A stretch of 64,000 nucleotides of DNA from Burhinus oedicnemus (taxonomy: Eukaryota; Chordata; Aves; Charadriiformes; Burhinidae). The notes below the pieces were generated by a model, which worked only from the letters and a program-made list of their open reading frames with translations, searched no databases and was not told where the DNA came from. The DNA is taken from positions 564,690 to 628,689 of the forward strand of contig VFFE01007017.1 in the NCBI GenBank assembly GCA_008921705.1, given 5' to 3'. Positions 15,001 to 25,400 of this stretch are shown here, piece after piece; position 1 is the stretch's first letter, and every line of letters begins with the position of its first letter. A program made the position numbers and the translations under genes.

Positions 15001-16850
15001 TCTGTTTTGACCCTCCTCATTTTCCCTTCCTGTTCTTGTAACATTTCTCATATGGTCTTAGCTGTAGACAAGCCTATTGTTTTTTGATATAGCAGACAGA
15101 CAAATACTTCTGTTAGCATATGATGTGGGAAGAGGAGGCTGTGAAGAGTGGTTGGGTAGAGAGAAAGTGTTTGGGGAAGAGGTTGTTAAAATGCTCTGTG
15201 TCCAAAAAGTGGGGAAAAGTAGGCATTTAGTTGAAAAGGACAAAATAAGATACATATGGCATAAAATGTAAGTTTTTTCCGGGAACATGAGAATACCAAC
15301 TGCCTGGGAGCTTCTGCCACTGATCATATTACAGTTGCTGTGATAGAAGTATGGCTGACATACTGTACATCATTTCTCTCTCGGTGCCTATTCTTCACTG
15401 ATTATCCTGCACAGAAAAAAATACAGGTATTGCAAAGGGCCATTTGGCCCCGTTCCAACCCTAATTATAGCCTGGGCTGGACTCCTGAGTTGGGCTAAAT
15501 CTTGCTCTTGTTAATATAGTGAATTTAGGGATGTCTGAAGATGCCTTTAACAAATAAAGGCAGTGTTGTATTCTGTGGGCAAGGAGGTTACAAACTCATC
15601 CTTGCTGATTTTTTCAGTTGAGAGAAGTAGCCTTTGTTTGTTTGGACTTACACTTTTGTCTTTAATGAGTGCTCCTTAGCAGCTGAATTAGAGTTAGCTT
15701 TACTCCAGACATCTATGAATCTTAAGCAGAGGCCTCCTCCACCTAAACGGGAATGGGATGATTTCCACTCCCAACCGAGCAGTGGTACATCAGCTAGTAA
15801 AAACGTTAAGTGGATTTACATGTTTGATGCTAACGGTCAGAGAACGCAGACTGGGTAAATGGCGTTTACTCCATTTGTCCTCAAGTACAACAGAGTACGC
15901 AGCTTCATTTAACAAGACCCCCCTAGCAGAGGCAATGGTCCTGGTTTCCTGGTGCTTGTGGTAATTTGCCTATGAAACACAGAGGTCTCGGATGGTTTGT
16001 GCATTGTTTATTGCAGCTTTTACCCCTGCAGCCAGATTCTCCAAACTGCTGTTTAGTCTTTTCAGTGAAGATTGCAGGAAGGGTTTTATAAGTGAAAAAA
16101 CACCCCAGACAAAACTGCTAGGCGGTGAACAGCTGTTAGCAACTGATTTCTTGAAGGAGGTGAGTTTCTAAGTGACTAGAATAAGGCAGAAGGGTATGTG
16201 GTCACACACATGTAGACACACCTTTGCACCATTCCCTAGGAGTATCCCAGCGGATGAAGCTTGCCCGAGGCTTGCAGTGACTCCCGGTGCTGTGTGCCCA
16301 ATGTGCGGCTAAACTGACACTTTATCCTGCTGACAAAAAGGGGTGTTTTGGCTGTCGGGAATTTTAACTGAACTTCTGGCTTAATTAGGAAAAGAGTAAC
16401 TATTTCTGTGTTTAAACATTTGGATTGTACATAAGAGATTGGTTGGCCAGCACAGATATACAATCCTCTTTGTGGTCAGTAGTAGTGATATCCAGTGGAC
16501 TTTCCCTAGATGTACACTCGATGAAAAGCTAAGGGATGGCACCTCAACCCCAACCCGAAGGTGGCTTCTTTACTCCTGCATTGATCCACATTTCCTTCCC
16601 CTCATCCTACATGCATGCTCCGGGCTGGGACACCTTCTCCTCCGGGCAGGCTGGGTAGCATGTCGGCTGCTCGGGCCTGTGGTGTCCAGGCTGTCGGGGG
16701 GATCAGTGGGGAGAGGACACCGGCTTTCGGTGCTAGAGGAGCGGGATTTCTGTCAGAGAATGGGAAGAAACCAAACCCGCCAAGTGTCTGCCCGGGAAAC
16801 CCACTGCTCTAAAAATTAAGATAATTGTAAAAAGCCCCAGAACTAAGGAG
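3016..16850. other. Intergenic sequence upstream of the CpG island
   Basis: About 14 kb with no exon or gene I can support on either strand. Simple sequence includes (AAAC)n at about 3,811-3,823, (TTTA)n at about 3,417-3,432, a T run at about 4,362-4,377 and an A run at about 8,821-8,834. The open frames here are 60-126 codons, typical of chance in AT-rich DNA, and none has a recognisable domain. A stretch at about 13,950-14,080 is rich in TAAT and TGATTGAT-type homeodomain/PBX-like words and could be a conserved non-coding element, but sequence alone cannot show this. Confidence 0.5.
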
Positions 16851-17132
16851 GGGGCCTGTGTGTCTGTCGAGCTGGCCTGGTCCGAGTGAGGAGAGGAGCC
16901 CCCCGGCGCGCTGCCAGCCCGCTGAGGGGACGGAGTGGTCGGCTGCTGCCTGAGGGGTTGCTCCCGCGGCCCGCCATTACGGACCGGTTCTCCCCAGTCA
17001 GCCTCGCCGGGCCCCGGGAGCGGCGGCGACCGCAGCCAGCCGGGAGGAGGAGGAGCGGAGGGAGGAGGCAGCGCTGGCAGCCGGGCGGGGAGGGGGCACT
17101 CGGCGCCGCGGAGGAGGAGGAGGAGGACTAAG

Positions 17133-17213
17133 ATGGCCACCAGCCACCGCGGGGAGCGGCCCCGCTCCCTCCGCCCCGCCTCGCGCGGCCCCTTCGGCCC
17201 GGCCCGGCCTTGA
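17133..17213 (+). CDS. Upstream ORF 1 in the leader exon, 26 codons
   Basis: The ATG at 17,133 has a strong context (A at -3, G at +4; AAGATGG) and opens a 26-codon frame beginning MATSHRGERPR and ending with TGA at 17,211-17,213. The peptide is Arg/Pro-rich and looks like GC-driven sequence, so any effect would come from translating it, not from the product. The ATG overlaps the YY1-like element, so its strong context may be incidental. A ribosome scanning the leader would be expected to start here often, which would reduce flow to the main ORF. This depends on the transcript starting upstream of 17,133. Confidence 0.4.
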   Translation: MATSHRGERPRSLRPASRGPFGPARP

Positions 17214-17350
17214 TGGGGCCGGAACGACCCCATCGCCCGGACGCTGCAGCGGCGGCGGTGCCTCCCGCCGGAGCCCGCCCGGGCCGCAGCGGGGGAGCCG
17301 CCCTCCCGGCCCGGCCCGCACCGCCCGGCCGCGGCCACCCCTTCGCCTAG
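17213..17350 (+). CDS. Upstream ORF 2 in the leader exon, 45 codons
   Basis: This frame starts at the ATG overlapping the stop of the preceding uORF by one base (TGATG at 17,211-17,215). It runs 45 codons to TAG at 17,348-17,350, all within the first exon. The start MGPERPHRPD is followed by an Ala run of five and then Pro/Gly/Arg-rich sequence with no recognisable domain. Context is weak at -3 (T) but has G at +4. The TGATG arrangement is the one used for termination-reinitiation elsewhere. Whether it works here is inference, and the frame may be translated only rarely. Confidence 0.3.
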   Translation: MGPERPHRPDAAAAAVPPAGARPGRSGGAALPARPAPPGRGHPFA

Positions 17351-17377
17351 CTCCCCCACCCCCACCAAGCCGTGCCC

Positions 17378-17425
17378 GCGGAAAGGAGCGGAGAGAGAAG
17401 AGGAGAGGAGGCGAGAGGAGAGACC
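17378..17425 (+). repeat. Purine-rich (GGA/GAGA) tract in the leader
   Basis: A 48-nt stretch made almost only of G and A (GGAAAGGAGCGGAGAGAGAA-type sequence), broken by a few C residues, lies about 80 nt before the exon 1 donor. Such tracts can act as exonic splicing enhancers or form triplex DNA. The sequence shows only the composition, and the role is inference. Confidence 0.5.
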
Positions 17426-17840
17426 GCCCGCTGCCCCCTCTCCGCCCCGGCCCGGCGGGCCGGGCCGGGTACAGCGGCACCGACAGAGACCCCCGGCGCC
17501 TCCCGGTGAGTGCCTGGCGGCCCTGCCCGCCGCTCCCCGGGCCCCAGCGCTTTGTTGCACCGCCGCCGGGCCCGGCCGTGCCGCGGGGAGACCCGCCGCC
17601 GCCCCGCGGGCCCGGCGCGGCGGGCTGCGGCTCCCGTCCCCGCTGAGTTGCCGGTCCTGCTTGGCCCAGCCCGGCCCGGCCGCAGGCCGCGGCGGCCGCC
17701 CCGCTCCCGGGGGATGCCGTGCGGGCGGTCGCCTCCCTCTGCCGCCGCCGGGCTGGAGGAGGGGGCGGCGGCGCAGGTGCCTCGGGTGGTGGATTATTGT
17801 CACTGCGCGGGCAATCCCCCCTCGGATTTTTAATGTTTTA

Positions 17841-18206
17841 TTTCAGCGGCCGCTCTCTACCTGCGGCCCCCGTGCCAGGGCTGCCTGCGGGGCGAGCGGC
17901 TCGGCCCCGCCGGGCTGAGAGGGGCGGACGGGGGCTGTACCGGGACCCCGGCCTGGCGTGGCCGCGACGGGGGAAGGGGGGCCCGAGGGGAGCCCGGGAC
18001 GGGGCGGCGGAGCCCCGCGGGCGCTGCGGCGGCGCTGGGTCGCTCCGGCGGCCTTTGTTGTGGCTGGGGAGGGCGGTTTTCCTGCGGGAGCCCCGGCGGG
18101 GGTGCTGGAGGGGGCCCGCCGGCCCCAGCCCTTGGGTGCGCGGGCGGGCCGGCGGGGAGCCGGGCCGCGGGGGGAGACCACCCGCCGCCCCGGGCCAGCG
18201 CAGGGA
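17841..18206 (+). other. Possible alternative leader exon inside the CpG island
   Basis: A strong acceptor-like sequence, TTTTTAATGTTTTATTTCAG, interrupts the GC-rich island and ends at 17,846. It is followed by about 360 nt of CpG-rich sequence up to a moderate donor-like AGGGA|GTGAGC with GT at 18,207. The T-rich patch is conspicuous because everything around it is GC-rich. It could define a second 5' UTR exon spliced from exon 1, or simply be an AT-rich interruption. No transcript evidence is available from sequence alone. Confidence 0.2.
17969..18004 (+). other. G-quadruplex candidate in the CpG island
   Basis: Five G-runs of 3-6 bases lie close together (runs of 5, 6, 4, 3 and 4) with loops AA, CCCGA, AGCCC and AC. 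This satisfies the usual four-run, short-loop definition on the plus strand. It lies about 460 nt inside the first intron, so it could form in DNA or in the nascent RNA near the promoter. Confidence 0.55.
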
Positions 18207-18240
18207 GTGAGCCCGGCTCACAGTCGGGGAGACGGGTCAC

Positions 18241-19890
18241 TCTTTTACCTTAATTTTATTTTTATTTTTTATGTAGTTACGTATTTTGGCGGCAGGTCTC
18301 GAGCTATCAACCCCGTGGTGCAGCCGGGGCATTCAAGTTAAAGTACCCGGTGGGTTTCTCCTCGGTGCGGCGGTGTGTCCCCGGGGGACGGGGGGGCTGT
18401 GGCTCCCCGAGTGTCCAGAGCATGGTGTGTGTGGCTTTGCGGAGGTGTTGAGGTACCTGCTGCTTGTCTTCAACGTGGGTTTTGCCCTGCAGTTCTGGGA
18501 GGTGATCTGCATAGATGAAGAGGTTTGCATATATGGCCAGTTGGTAGTGCTGGGTGCTGAGACCCTGTGTGATGTTCACCTTGAAAGATTAGGACTGTAA
18601 TTTCTAGCTGTGCTTATGTATGCTTGCATAGAGAGAGACCTATGGAAGAAATAGTGTGGAATATTAAATATAAGTATTTTGACCTGTAGTTTCACAAATA
18701 ATTTAACTGAAATTTCTTGGCTAACTAGAGTTAACTCCCAAGATTTCAGTGTAGACCTGGAAGTCCTGGCCTTATTTTAATGATTGAATTTTGGTCGCTT
18801 GGTATTGTAGGTTTGTGACAAAGTCCATGCATGTCCATGTGTTGGACTGTGAAATTTTACTATGGAAAACAAACAGTAGGTTTCCTGGTAAGAAAAGTAA
18901 ATTTTGTACGTTTTAGCAAACAGAAATGATGAGTGAAATCATAAAACTGTGCCAGAGCTGTGTTGCTACCTGGTGTCTATGCATGCCCCTGTGTCCAGTT
19001 ATGGCTGTACAGCTGTGTGGTGTTCCTGAGCTCGCAGACTCCCATGGATCCAGGCTGGTTCTGCAGAGCCAGCTTGATTGCAATCTTGGCACATTTTGGT
19101 GACAAGTTAGCGCTATCTTGAAGTAGGATATGTGAACAAACTGTACAGTTTGCGTGAACTGGTGTTTCTGCAGTATTTCGCTCATTATATGCAATATTAG
19201 TAGACTCACAGCATTTGCAAATATGAAATTTTCTGCTATGTGAATTGGTCAGTTGCAGTAAGCCAACCAAATCCTTCTCTGTGCTTTTAAGGTATAGGCA
19301 GGCATGTTTATGAAGCAGAATGCATTGCGAATGTCCTAGCTTGGGTGCTGGAAACATACATCGGTGTTAATATGGCATTGTGCCTTTTCTCCATCATCCT
19401 GGTCAAGAAGAAATGCAACTTTGCATATTTGCACTATGAGTGAGTATCTCCGCGCTACATGGTGTGGGTCTGTTAAGCTCAACTGGAGCCAGCTCTGGAG
19501 TACTCAACACTGTTGATAGCAATGTGTTTTGGGTAGAAGAATGCCTCAAATATCACTGGTGGTAGACTAGAGATCAGTGAATGGTATTCTTCAATTTGGT
19601 ATGTGTTTGCTAGGAACTGGACATGTTTGTTTGCTTTTCCAATTTGCCTGGCAGTTTTAGGCTGCTAGACTTGGAATAAAAATGTAGTGTATTTTGGGTT
19701 ATATGGTTACAGTTAAGTTGCAGCTCTTGGCCAGCTGATTATCTGTTTGATTCAAATTGAAGCAAGTTAAGCACAATGCTGCTGTGATTTTTGGTATCTT
19801 AAGCACCCATTTAAAAATGTATTACAACATTTCTATATCAAGGTTTAAGTAAGAGTTAGTATGTCCAGTTGATCGTTTCTTTATTTTCAG
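18241..19890 (+). other. First-intron sequence, nothing further recognised
   Basis: The sequence becomes AT-rich immediately after the island. It holds no recognisable repeat and no exon I can defend. The 104-codon open frame at 18,286-18,600 continues out of the island's GC-rich edge and resembles no known family. Confidence 0.4.
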
Positions 19891-20119
19891 TTTGGTGCGT
19901 CAAGATCAGCTGCTTGATAGTATTGTGTGGTATCAGTACTATGGGAAAGAAACTCTCATTTCTTTCTTTCAGAACAGTAGCAGAAAGCTACTAGCTTTCC
20001 TGCTAGTTTTAATTAACAAAATTATTATAATTCTTAATACTTTCAACCTGGAAATAACAAATCTAGTTCAGAAGTCTGTATTATCTTGTTGCATCTTGCT
20101 ACATGAATCGGCTGAGAAG
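19891..20119 (+). other. Candidate internal exon, unverified
   Basis: A good acceptor (GTTTCTTTATTTTCAG ending at 19,890) and a usable donor (GAGAAG|GTAGGC, GT at 20,120) bracket 229 nt. One frame is open across the whole interval (first base spare, then 76 codons). The translation begins LVRQDQLLDSIVWYQYYGKE and continues with a hydrophobic Leu/Ile-rich stretch. I do not recognise it. Open frames of this length are common by chance in this AT-rich sequence, and the hydrophobic stretch follows from T-rich codons. It is listed because frame and splice signals coincide. Confidence 0.15.
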
Positions 20120-21660
20120 GTAGGCTAACGACCAACGGGGTAGGTATGAAAGCCTTGGTATTTAGCTCTGGTTTCCTGGAGCTGAACTGCCAGAAGTAGT
20201 ATACAAGGTGAGCAGGTCTTCAGGATGTACTGATGTGTGTTGCTGTTAGAGGAATTCAGCAACGTGTTTCACGTCTGCCAGTCCTACTTTAACTATTTCA
20301 TAGTTTTCTGCAAGCGTTCAGTTGGATTTTTTAGCATACGGAAAACTTCTGGGATGCTTCATGTGCAGAGTATGTGGTGAGTGTGGGCAGATGTTCTGCT
20401 TATCCTTTGAAATGCTCAGGACTGTCATGAGATTGTTTAGAAACTTTGGTGTTGGAACATGGTGTTTCACTTCCCAGATGTTGATGTTAACTGTTTTGTA
20501 TCATTGGGCCATGGGGATTTACTTGGGTTGCTGAAGAATGTAAAGAGAAGCCAGTAGTTCCCTCTCTGATGGTTAAATTGCTAAAGGACAAGTCTGGTGA
20601 TGTTGATCAGCAGTTTCGTTCACGTTTGTAAGTGACTTTAAGTTCCTATTGCAAAATAGTGGAAATACTGTTTCAGCAGTGGCCTTTGGCTTGTAGGACT
20701 TCCTGCCATAAGGAAGTCTTGTATCATTTGTCCAAAATAAACAGATTTTGGCGAGGGCGGATATGGTATGCTGTGAGAAACCATACATCTTAGTCATAAT
20801 TTACCCCCTATTGCTTGCCTTTTTGATAATAAGAACTGTGGAAGTCTATTCTTGGGATATGTTACTGGAACGAAACTTGCATTTTGAAATGGGAAATGAA
20901 ATCTTTTGTTGGTCCGTAGTACAATTGTTGGGGGTGTGTGTGTAGGGGGAAAACAAATTATTTCTTCATACCTTTTTTTTTTTGTTGTTGTTGTTGCTAA
21001 TTGCAATAGTACAGTGTTTAAAATGCCCAAGTTGTGACAAATATTTACAACATTAGTTTCTTTGAGTTGTTGGCAACACTGATGGTTTTTAAAAATACTT
21101 GTTTTGTTACTTATGTGTCCTGAGGGACCTACAACTTGAGTTATAACTATAAGCCTTCACGCAGCCTTCGGTGATGAAGGGACTGAGGCACGCTGATGTA
21201 AGATTGGTACATCTCCTGGAGCAGCTCACATCTTCAACTTCGTAATTTGGTTTACAGTTTTTGTCTTGTAATAAACAGTTTCACTCTTGTATAGCTCCTG
21301 TTATCTTCTATTGGAGATGTTCACACCTTGTCCTGGCTGGGTAGAAGACAGGACATAATTCTAAGGCCCCTATGCACATTTGTTTTAACCGCTGGCCCAC
21401 AGACAGTACACACAGTGTTGCCGTATCCTATGTTCCGGTTTGCACTCTCATTGCCAAAGCTTCTGATGTTATGTACGAAATTCTGCTAGCGGCTTGTAAC
21501 ATTCTAACTGAAGTCATTGGTGCAGATGTGAGAGCAGCATCTTGGCTCAGGTGATAGCGCTGCAAACTTCGCAAGACTGAATATGCATTATTGGTGATAT
21601 GGCCTTGAGAGCATCTGTTTGGCAAGCAACCTGTGTTTTGCGATGCAATATTGCAGGCTT
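20120..21660 (+). other. Intronic sequence, nothing recognised
   Basis: AT-rich, with a T run and short (TTG)n tract at about 20,972-20,996. No known repeat family or convincing exon was seen. Confidence 0.4.
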
Positions 21661-21674
21661 TTACTTGTTGGTTG

Positions 21675-21711
21675 CATCCCCTGTTCTTCTGTGATATTAC
21701 AGGTAAGTGAG
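21675..21711 (+). promoter_or_regulatory. Candidate recursive splice site 1
   Basis: A pyrimidine-rich stretch (CATCCCCTGTTCTTCTG) followed by ATATTACAG ends at 21,702 and is joined directly to GTAAGTGAG, a perfect donor. Acceptor directly abutting donor (CAG|GTAAGT) is the defining motif of a zero-length recursive exon, known from long introns of flies and vertebrates. The site lies about 4.2 kb into the presumed first intron. In vertebrates such sites are mostly in very long introns of neuronal genes. The motif can arise by chance, so use is not proven. Confidence 0.35.
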
Positions 21712-22289
21712 CCTGACACCCTCCTATTTTTTGACAGTGAAAGATAATGCAGTATCTACAGACTCTTTGTGTTTGGGTCATCCTTCAGTTGATGGGGATG
21801 ATTATTTAAGCAAAGTTAGATGGTCTGTAGCACAGTTGTTGTGTATCTTGTGTGATCTTTATGCTAACTAATAGTGTATCAGAGCTTAACAGGTGAAGGA
21901 GAAATAGGAAATATTTTATAAAAGTGCTAGGTTAGTATTGTGCAGCATCTTCTGACTCAGGGTACCTTGTTTAAACCCTCTATGTTGATTTGATACTCAC
22001 CTGTAATTAAAAGGAGTTTTTGTATGAATGGTGAAGGGGGAACAATCTTTATCTAAATTTGGTTGTAGTATACATACCTATAAAGTGTTTAAATATGTAA
22101 CTGTAAGAGTTGTGGGAACTTAGCTTTTTCTACTTGGTCTTTAAGGTAGCTGAAAGGTATTGGAGGGTTGTTGGTTATTCCCCATGCCCCTCGCCCAGCT
22201 CAACATACCTCCTTTTTCATGAGGGACTCTAGTTGTTCAGAATGTACCAAAGATTGCTAGTTACTCAGCTGAAATAGGGTTTCACACAT

Positions 22290-22398
22290 TGAGCACCTTT
22301 TTCTCTCTCTCTAGAAGCTGCTACAAAAAGGGACTCGATGACTGTAGTGAGGACTAGATAGCAGGAGCCGGGTGAAGAGGCCATGGCTTTGGTTTCAG
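22290..22398 (+). other. Candidate exon with optimal-Kozak start codon
   Basis: The acceptor CACCTTTTTCTCTCTCTCTAG ends at 22,314 and has an uninterrupted pyrimidine tract. The exon would run from 22,315 to 22,398 (84 nt), ending TTTCAG|GTGCGG, a weak to moderate donor. Near its end GAGGCCATGGC at 22,377-22,387 is a near-ideal Kozak start, giving MALVS and one spare base before the donor, so the next exon would join in phase 1. If the donor were not used, the frame would end at TGA 22,458-22,460 after 25 codons. A short upstream ATG frame in the exon (MTVVRTR) closes before it. This is the best candidate for the first coding exon, but the gene cannot be named from five residues, and the size of the intron beyond it would be large. 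Confidence 0.3.
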
Positions 22399-22460
22399 GT
22401 GCGGATATCACTGTTGCGGGATCTGGCTTACACCTGCTAGGACCTCTTGGTTGGTACTGA

Positions 22461-25400
22461 GGCTTTCAAAACAGGAGTGAAGCGCAGCTTTGTCCTGTAG
22501 CTTCAAAGAAGGAAGAACAGGTCTTCTTCCTTTTCTCTTTGCTTTGCTCTAAATGTGCAAGAGGTGGTGGTTTTTTTCTTTCCCTTAAGTCTTCTGTGAG
22601 TGAAGATGACATGCATCTTTTGTTTTTTTCCCATGAACAACTCTGGCGCAAAATTTTCTGTTTTCTGTTCTGTGTGGAAATGTGCAATTGACATAATTTT
22701 TGACAATTGTGCTGATGTTTTTGGAATTCTGACTAACATCAGGGAATCCTTTTGGCTTTTTTATGGTGTGGGTTTTTTTTTTTTTCTTTTTCTCTCCCCA
22801 CCTGTTGAGCAAAGCCGTGGGTGTGGAAGTAGAACCGTCTGCACTGAGATTTGGGAAAAAAATGTTTGATGTTTCTTTGGATTGTATTATTCCAATGAGA
22901 GCTACATGTCATCCTTTGGGATCTTTCGCTTTTGAGAGAAAACAGTTTTGATTGCTTTGCTAGGTTTAGTGTTTCATCAATGTCCTGTGATGGATTTCTG
23001 CCTGTCTTAAGTATGCGACTTCTAATGCTTCTGTCATATCACAGAATAGGAACACATTTACATTTACTATAGCACATGTGAAAAAAATATCTTCTAAAAT
23101 TTTGAAGGCAATAGAACAATGATAAGCTAGGAGAGAGTGAATTGTGTGGAAGAAATGAACAATAAGGGATGTTGAATGGTACGAAGGCACATAGCTTCAT
23201 ATTTTTGGGTAAACATTAAGAAATGTAGGAGAAAGATGATGGATGCATCTGAATTATAACAATCAGATATGCATTAAAAGAATGTTTAGTTCTTATACCT
23301 GCACAAATATTGTTATATCCATGTCATGCATTTTATTACTAAACTACAAGGAAAAAGCTTTGAGCAGGCTGGTTAACTTGATGTACAGACAATAATAAAT
23401 TTGAAAACACATGAAAGAAGTGGATTTTCCAGATGGCGCATTTCATCCCTTTCTGTCTTGCTCTAGAGAAATTGCATATTACACTGAAAGTATGTAAGAG
23501 TTAAACTCGTACTTTTTCAGGTTGGGTGGGTATTCATCAGTTACATGCCTAACTTAAGCTTCTTATTCCAGTTCCGAGACACCTATCTTAGAGCAGTCAG
23601 ACCCTTTATAGTTGGCTTTTGCTTACTTTTTTCCAGCAACTTTTTCTACAAACTTCTTAGTTGGTGAAAGAAGTTATTCCCTCTCTTGAATCATCCGTTT
23701 TCTTTTTAATGACCGTGCCAGTTTTTGGTTTTGGATTTGCATTTGAGGCTTTGCAGTGAAGGGGGGGAATTACCAAAATTGATGCTTAACTTAAAGCAGC
23801 TGGGTCAAATAAGCAAATGAAGAAAAGCAAAACCTTCAGAGCTGACAATTTAGTAGTGATGAGAGAGGTACACGGCTAGAAAGGGAAGATATTCCTGCAT
23901 GTTCCTTAGATGTTTTTTGGGGTCCTTCATTTTTGGAACAGTGTAACTTCAGTGAGAATGTGGATCAGGAGCTCTTGAGAAGAATGTTCACCTGGCTTTC
24001 TATTTCACTGCTGGTTTTGTCAGAGGTGTCACCATGCATTGGATATTAGAGGGTAGCTCTACCTGGATCGTCTTGCTGTTACTTTTCTCAGTATCATTCA
24101 ACCAGGTGGAGTGTGGGTGCAAGTGACCCACGTTTTATGTTCTTACATTAACAGATTATTTATTATTTTCAAATGCAGAGAGAATGCATGTGCTTTTTCA
24201 TTGAAAATATGACAAAATATCAACTTGGCTTGATAACAAAACTTTTAAAAGAGTTTTCAAGTGCTTTGATGATGGACAATTCCAAAAGAGATAGAGACTG
24301 TTCAGAATGCCTTAGGGAGGGTAAAGATTGTTCAGAAGGTTAATCAGATAGAAGTGCACTTGGCATAATCAGCCTCAGCTTTTGTCTGAGGCTTATTAGA
24401 CTGGCATGAAGTATTGGCATTTGAGTTGTTCATAGTAGGTGGACTGTACTAGTGGAAGCTTTTGTGTTCTGGTGTGGTGTGTGGGTTTTTTTTAATTGCT
24501 TTGGCTGGATGGTTATGGAGGCTTCAGTGGTAATAGTAGTTTAAGTGGTTCCTGCACCCAAACTGTGGAGAGCAGGGAGCAAGTGTTGTGTGGAATAACT
24601 GCAGCAAGCTCAGAAATGATCCTTAATTTTTGAAAAAAAAAAAAAAAGGAACAAAGCAGTTGTCTGAAGGCAGCGAAAGGAGTAATGGGAACTGAGAGTT
24701 GGGAATTCCCAGCTCCTTCAGGTTTAATGCTGTAAGCCTGTGTATCTGTCAAAGTTGTCTTGTTGTAGAACCCAGGGCCTTACTGTTTTGACACACTTAC
24801 AGGACTTTCGGTTTTCCCATGCATGGTTGTTTTAATGCCAGAAGCTTTTGAATCCCCATTGAATGGGAGAGAGTGGGCTTTTGTGCTCTGACTCTGGAAC
24901 AGGAGAGAAGAGTGCTTTCACTGCAGGCTGCTGATAATGGGACCAATATCTACTGGCTTTGTGCTAAGATTCACCACCTCTGTAGCATTCAGAGTGCCAT
25001 TGATGGTCTTGGGACTTGTCTCTGCAGTTGTATTCTTGCCAAGACTTATCTACTTCTAACAGGGGTTTATGGAGGTCCTTGGGTCTTCGTGTGAGAGACA
25101 GGGACGAGATCAAGGCCTTGCTTTGTGTTTGTGTGAGTGCACAGAGTACAGAATGTATTGCATGGTAGAATGACAGACAAAGCAGATAACAAGTGCATTC
25201 CTTAATGTAAAAGTTGAGCTTTTTGATGTTCTCAGGGTTGCTAACCTATGAGTTGAAATCTCACAGTGCAGGCCCTCAGTTGTGAGATTCACTCAAGTTA
25301 TGGCTTTTAAAGCATTGAAAGCATGAAATAAATGGATTTCCTTTTTGATTTTTGAGCCTTGAGCATGCAGTTGTCATTTTTTTCTCACAACTGTGAGGGC

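Larger units (their letters stand above)
17100..17505 (+). other. Non-coding first exon (5' UTR) of an unidentified gene
   Basis: The 3' boundary is set by CTCCCG|GTGAGTGCC, a near-consensus U2 splice donor with GT at 17,506. The 5' boundary is not visible. I place it near 17,100 because YY1 elements of the AAGATGGC type usually lie just downstream of the start site, and one sits at 17,131. No ATG opens a frame that reaches the donor: the two ATG frames present close at 17,213 and 17,350, and none starts between 17,351 and 17,505. The exon is therefore a leader, and the main start codon must be in a later exon. The last 130 nt carry a purine-rich GGAGAGAAGAGG-type tract (about 17,378-17,425). 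The gene could not be named. Alternative starts within the island are likely. Confidence 0.6.
16850..18240. promoter_or_regulatory. CpG island promoter
   Basis: GC content and CpG density rise abruptly at about 16,850 and fall abruptly at about 18,240, where the sequence turns into TTTTATTTTTATTTTT. The interval holds many GGGCGG/CCGCCC Sp1-type boxes (for example around 17,084-17,096) and no TATA box at a useful place. It has a YY1-like AAGATGGCC at 17,131-17,139 on the plus strand and another, TAATGGCGGG, read on the minus strand at about 16,971-16,980. This is the standard architecture of a vertebrate dispersed-initiation promoter. The consensus splice donor after 17,505 shows that productive transcription runs to the right. 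The opposed YY1 elements leave room for divergent transcription. Long ORFs in the island on both strands are a consequence of the scarcity of stop codons in GC-rich DNA. Confidence 0.9.

Noticed and set aside
16733..17803. 356-codon minus-strand open frame with a Leu-rich, signal-peptide-like segment (VAILVLLLLLRGAE)
   Set aside because: It lies across a CpG island where stop codons are rare. The Leu run is just the complement of a GGA repeat, the composition is Arg/Pro/Gly/Ala low complexity, and the window shows strong evidence only for plus-strand splicing here.
22383..22398. Resemblance of MALVS to the N-terminus of SGF29
   Set aside because: Five residues are not diagnostic, the exon phase does not match what I would expect for that gene, and a very long intron afterwards is out of character for it.
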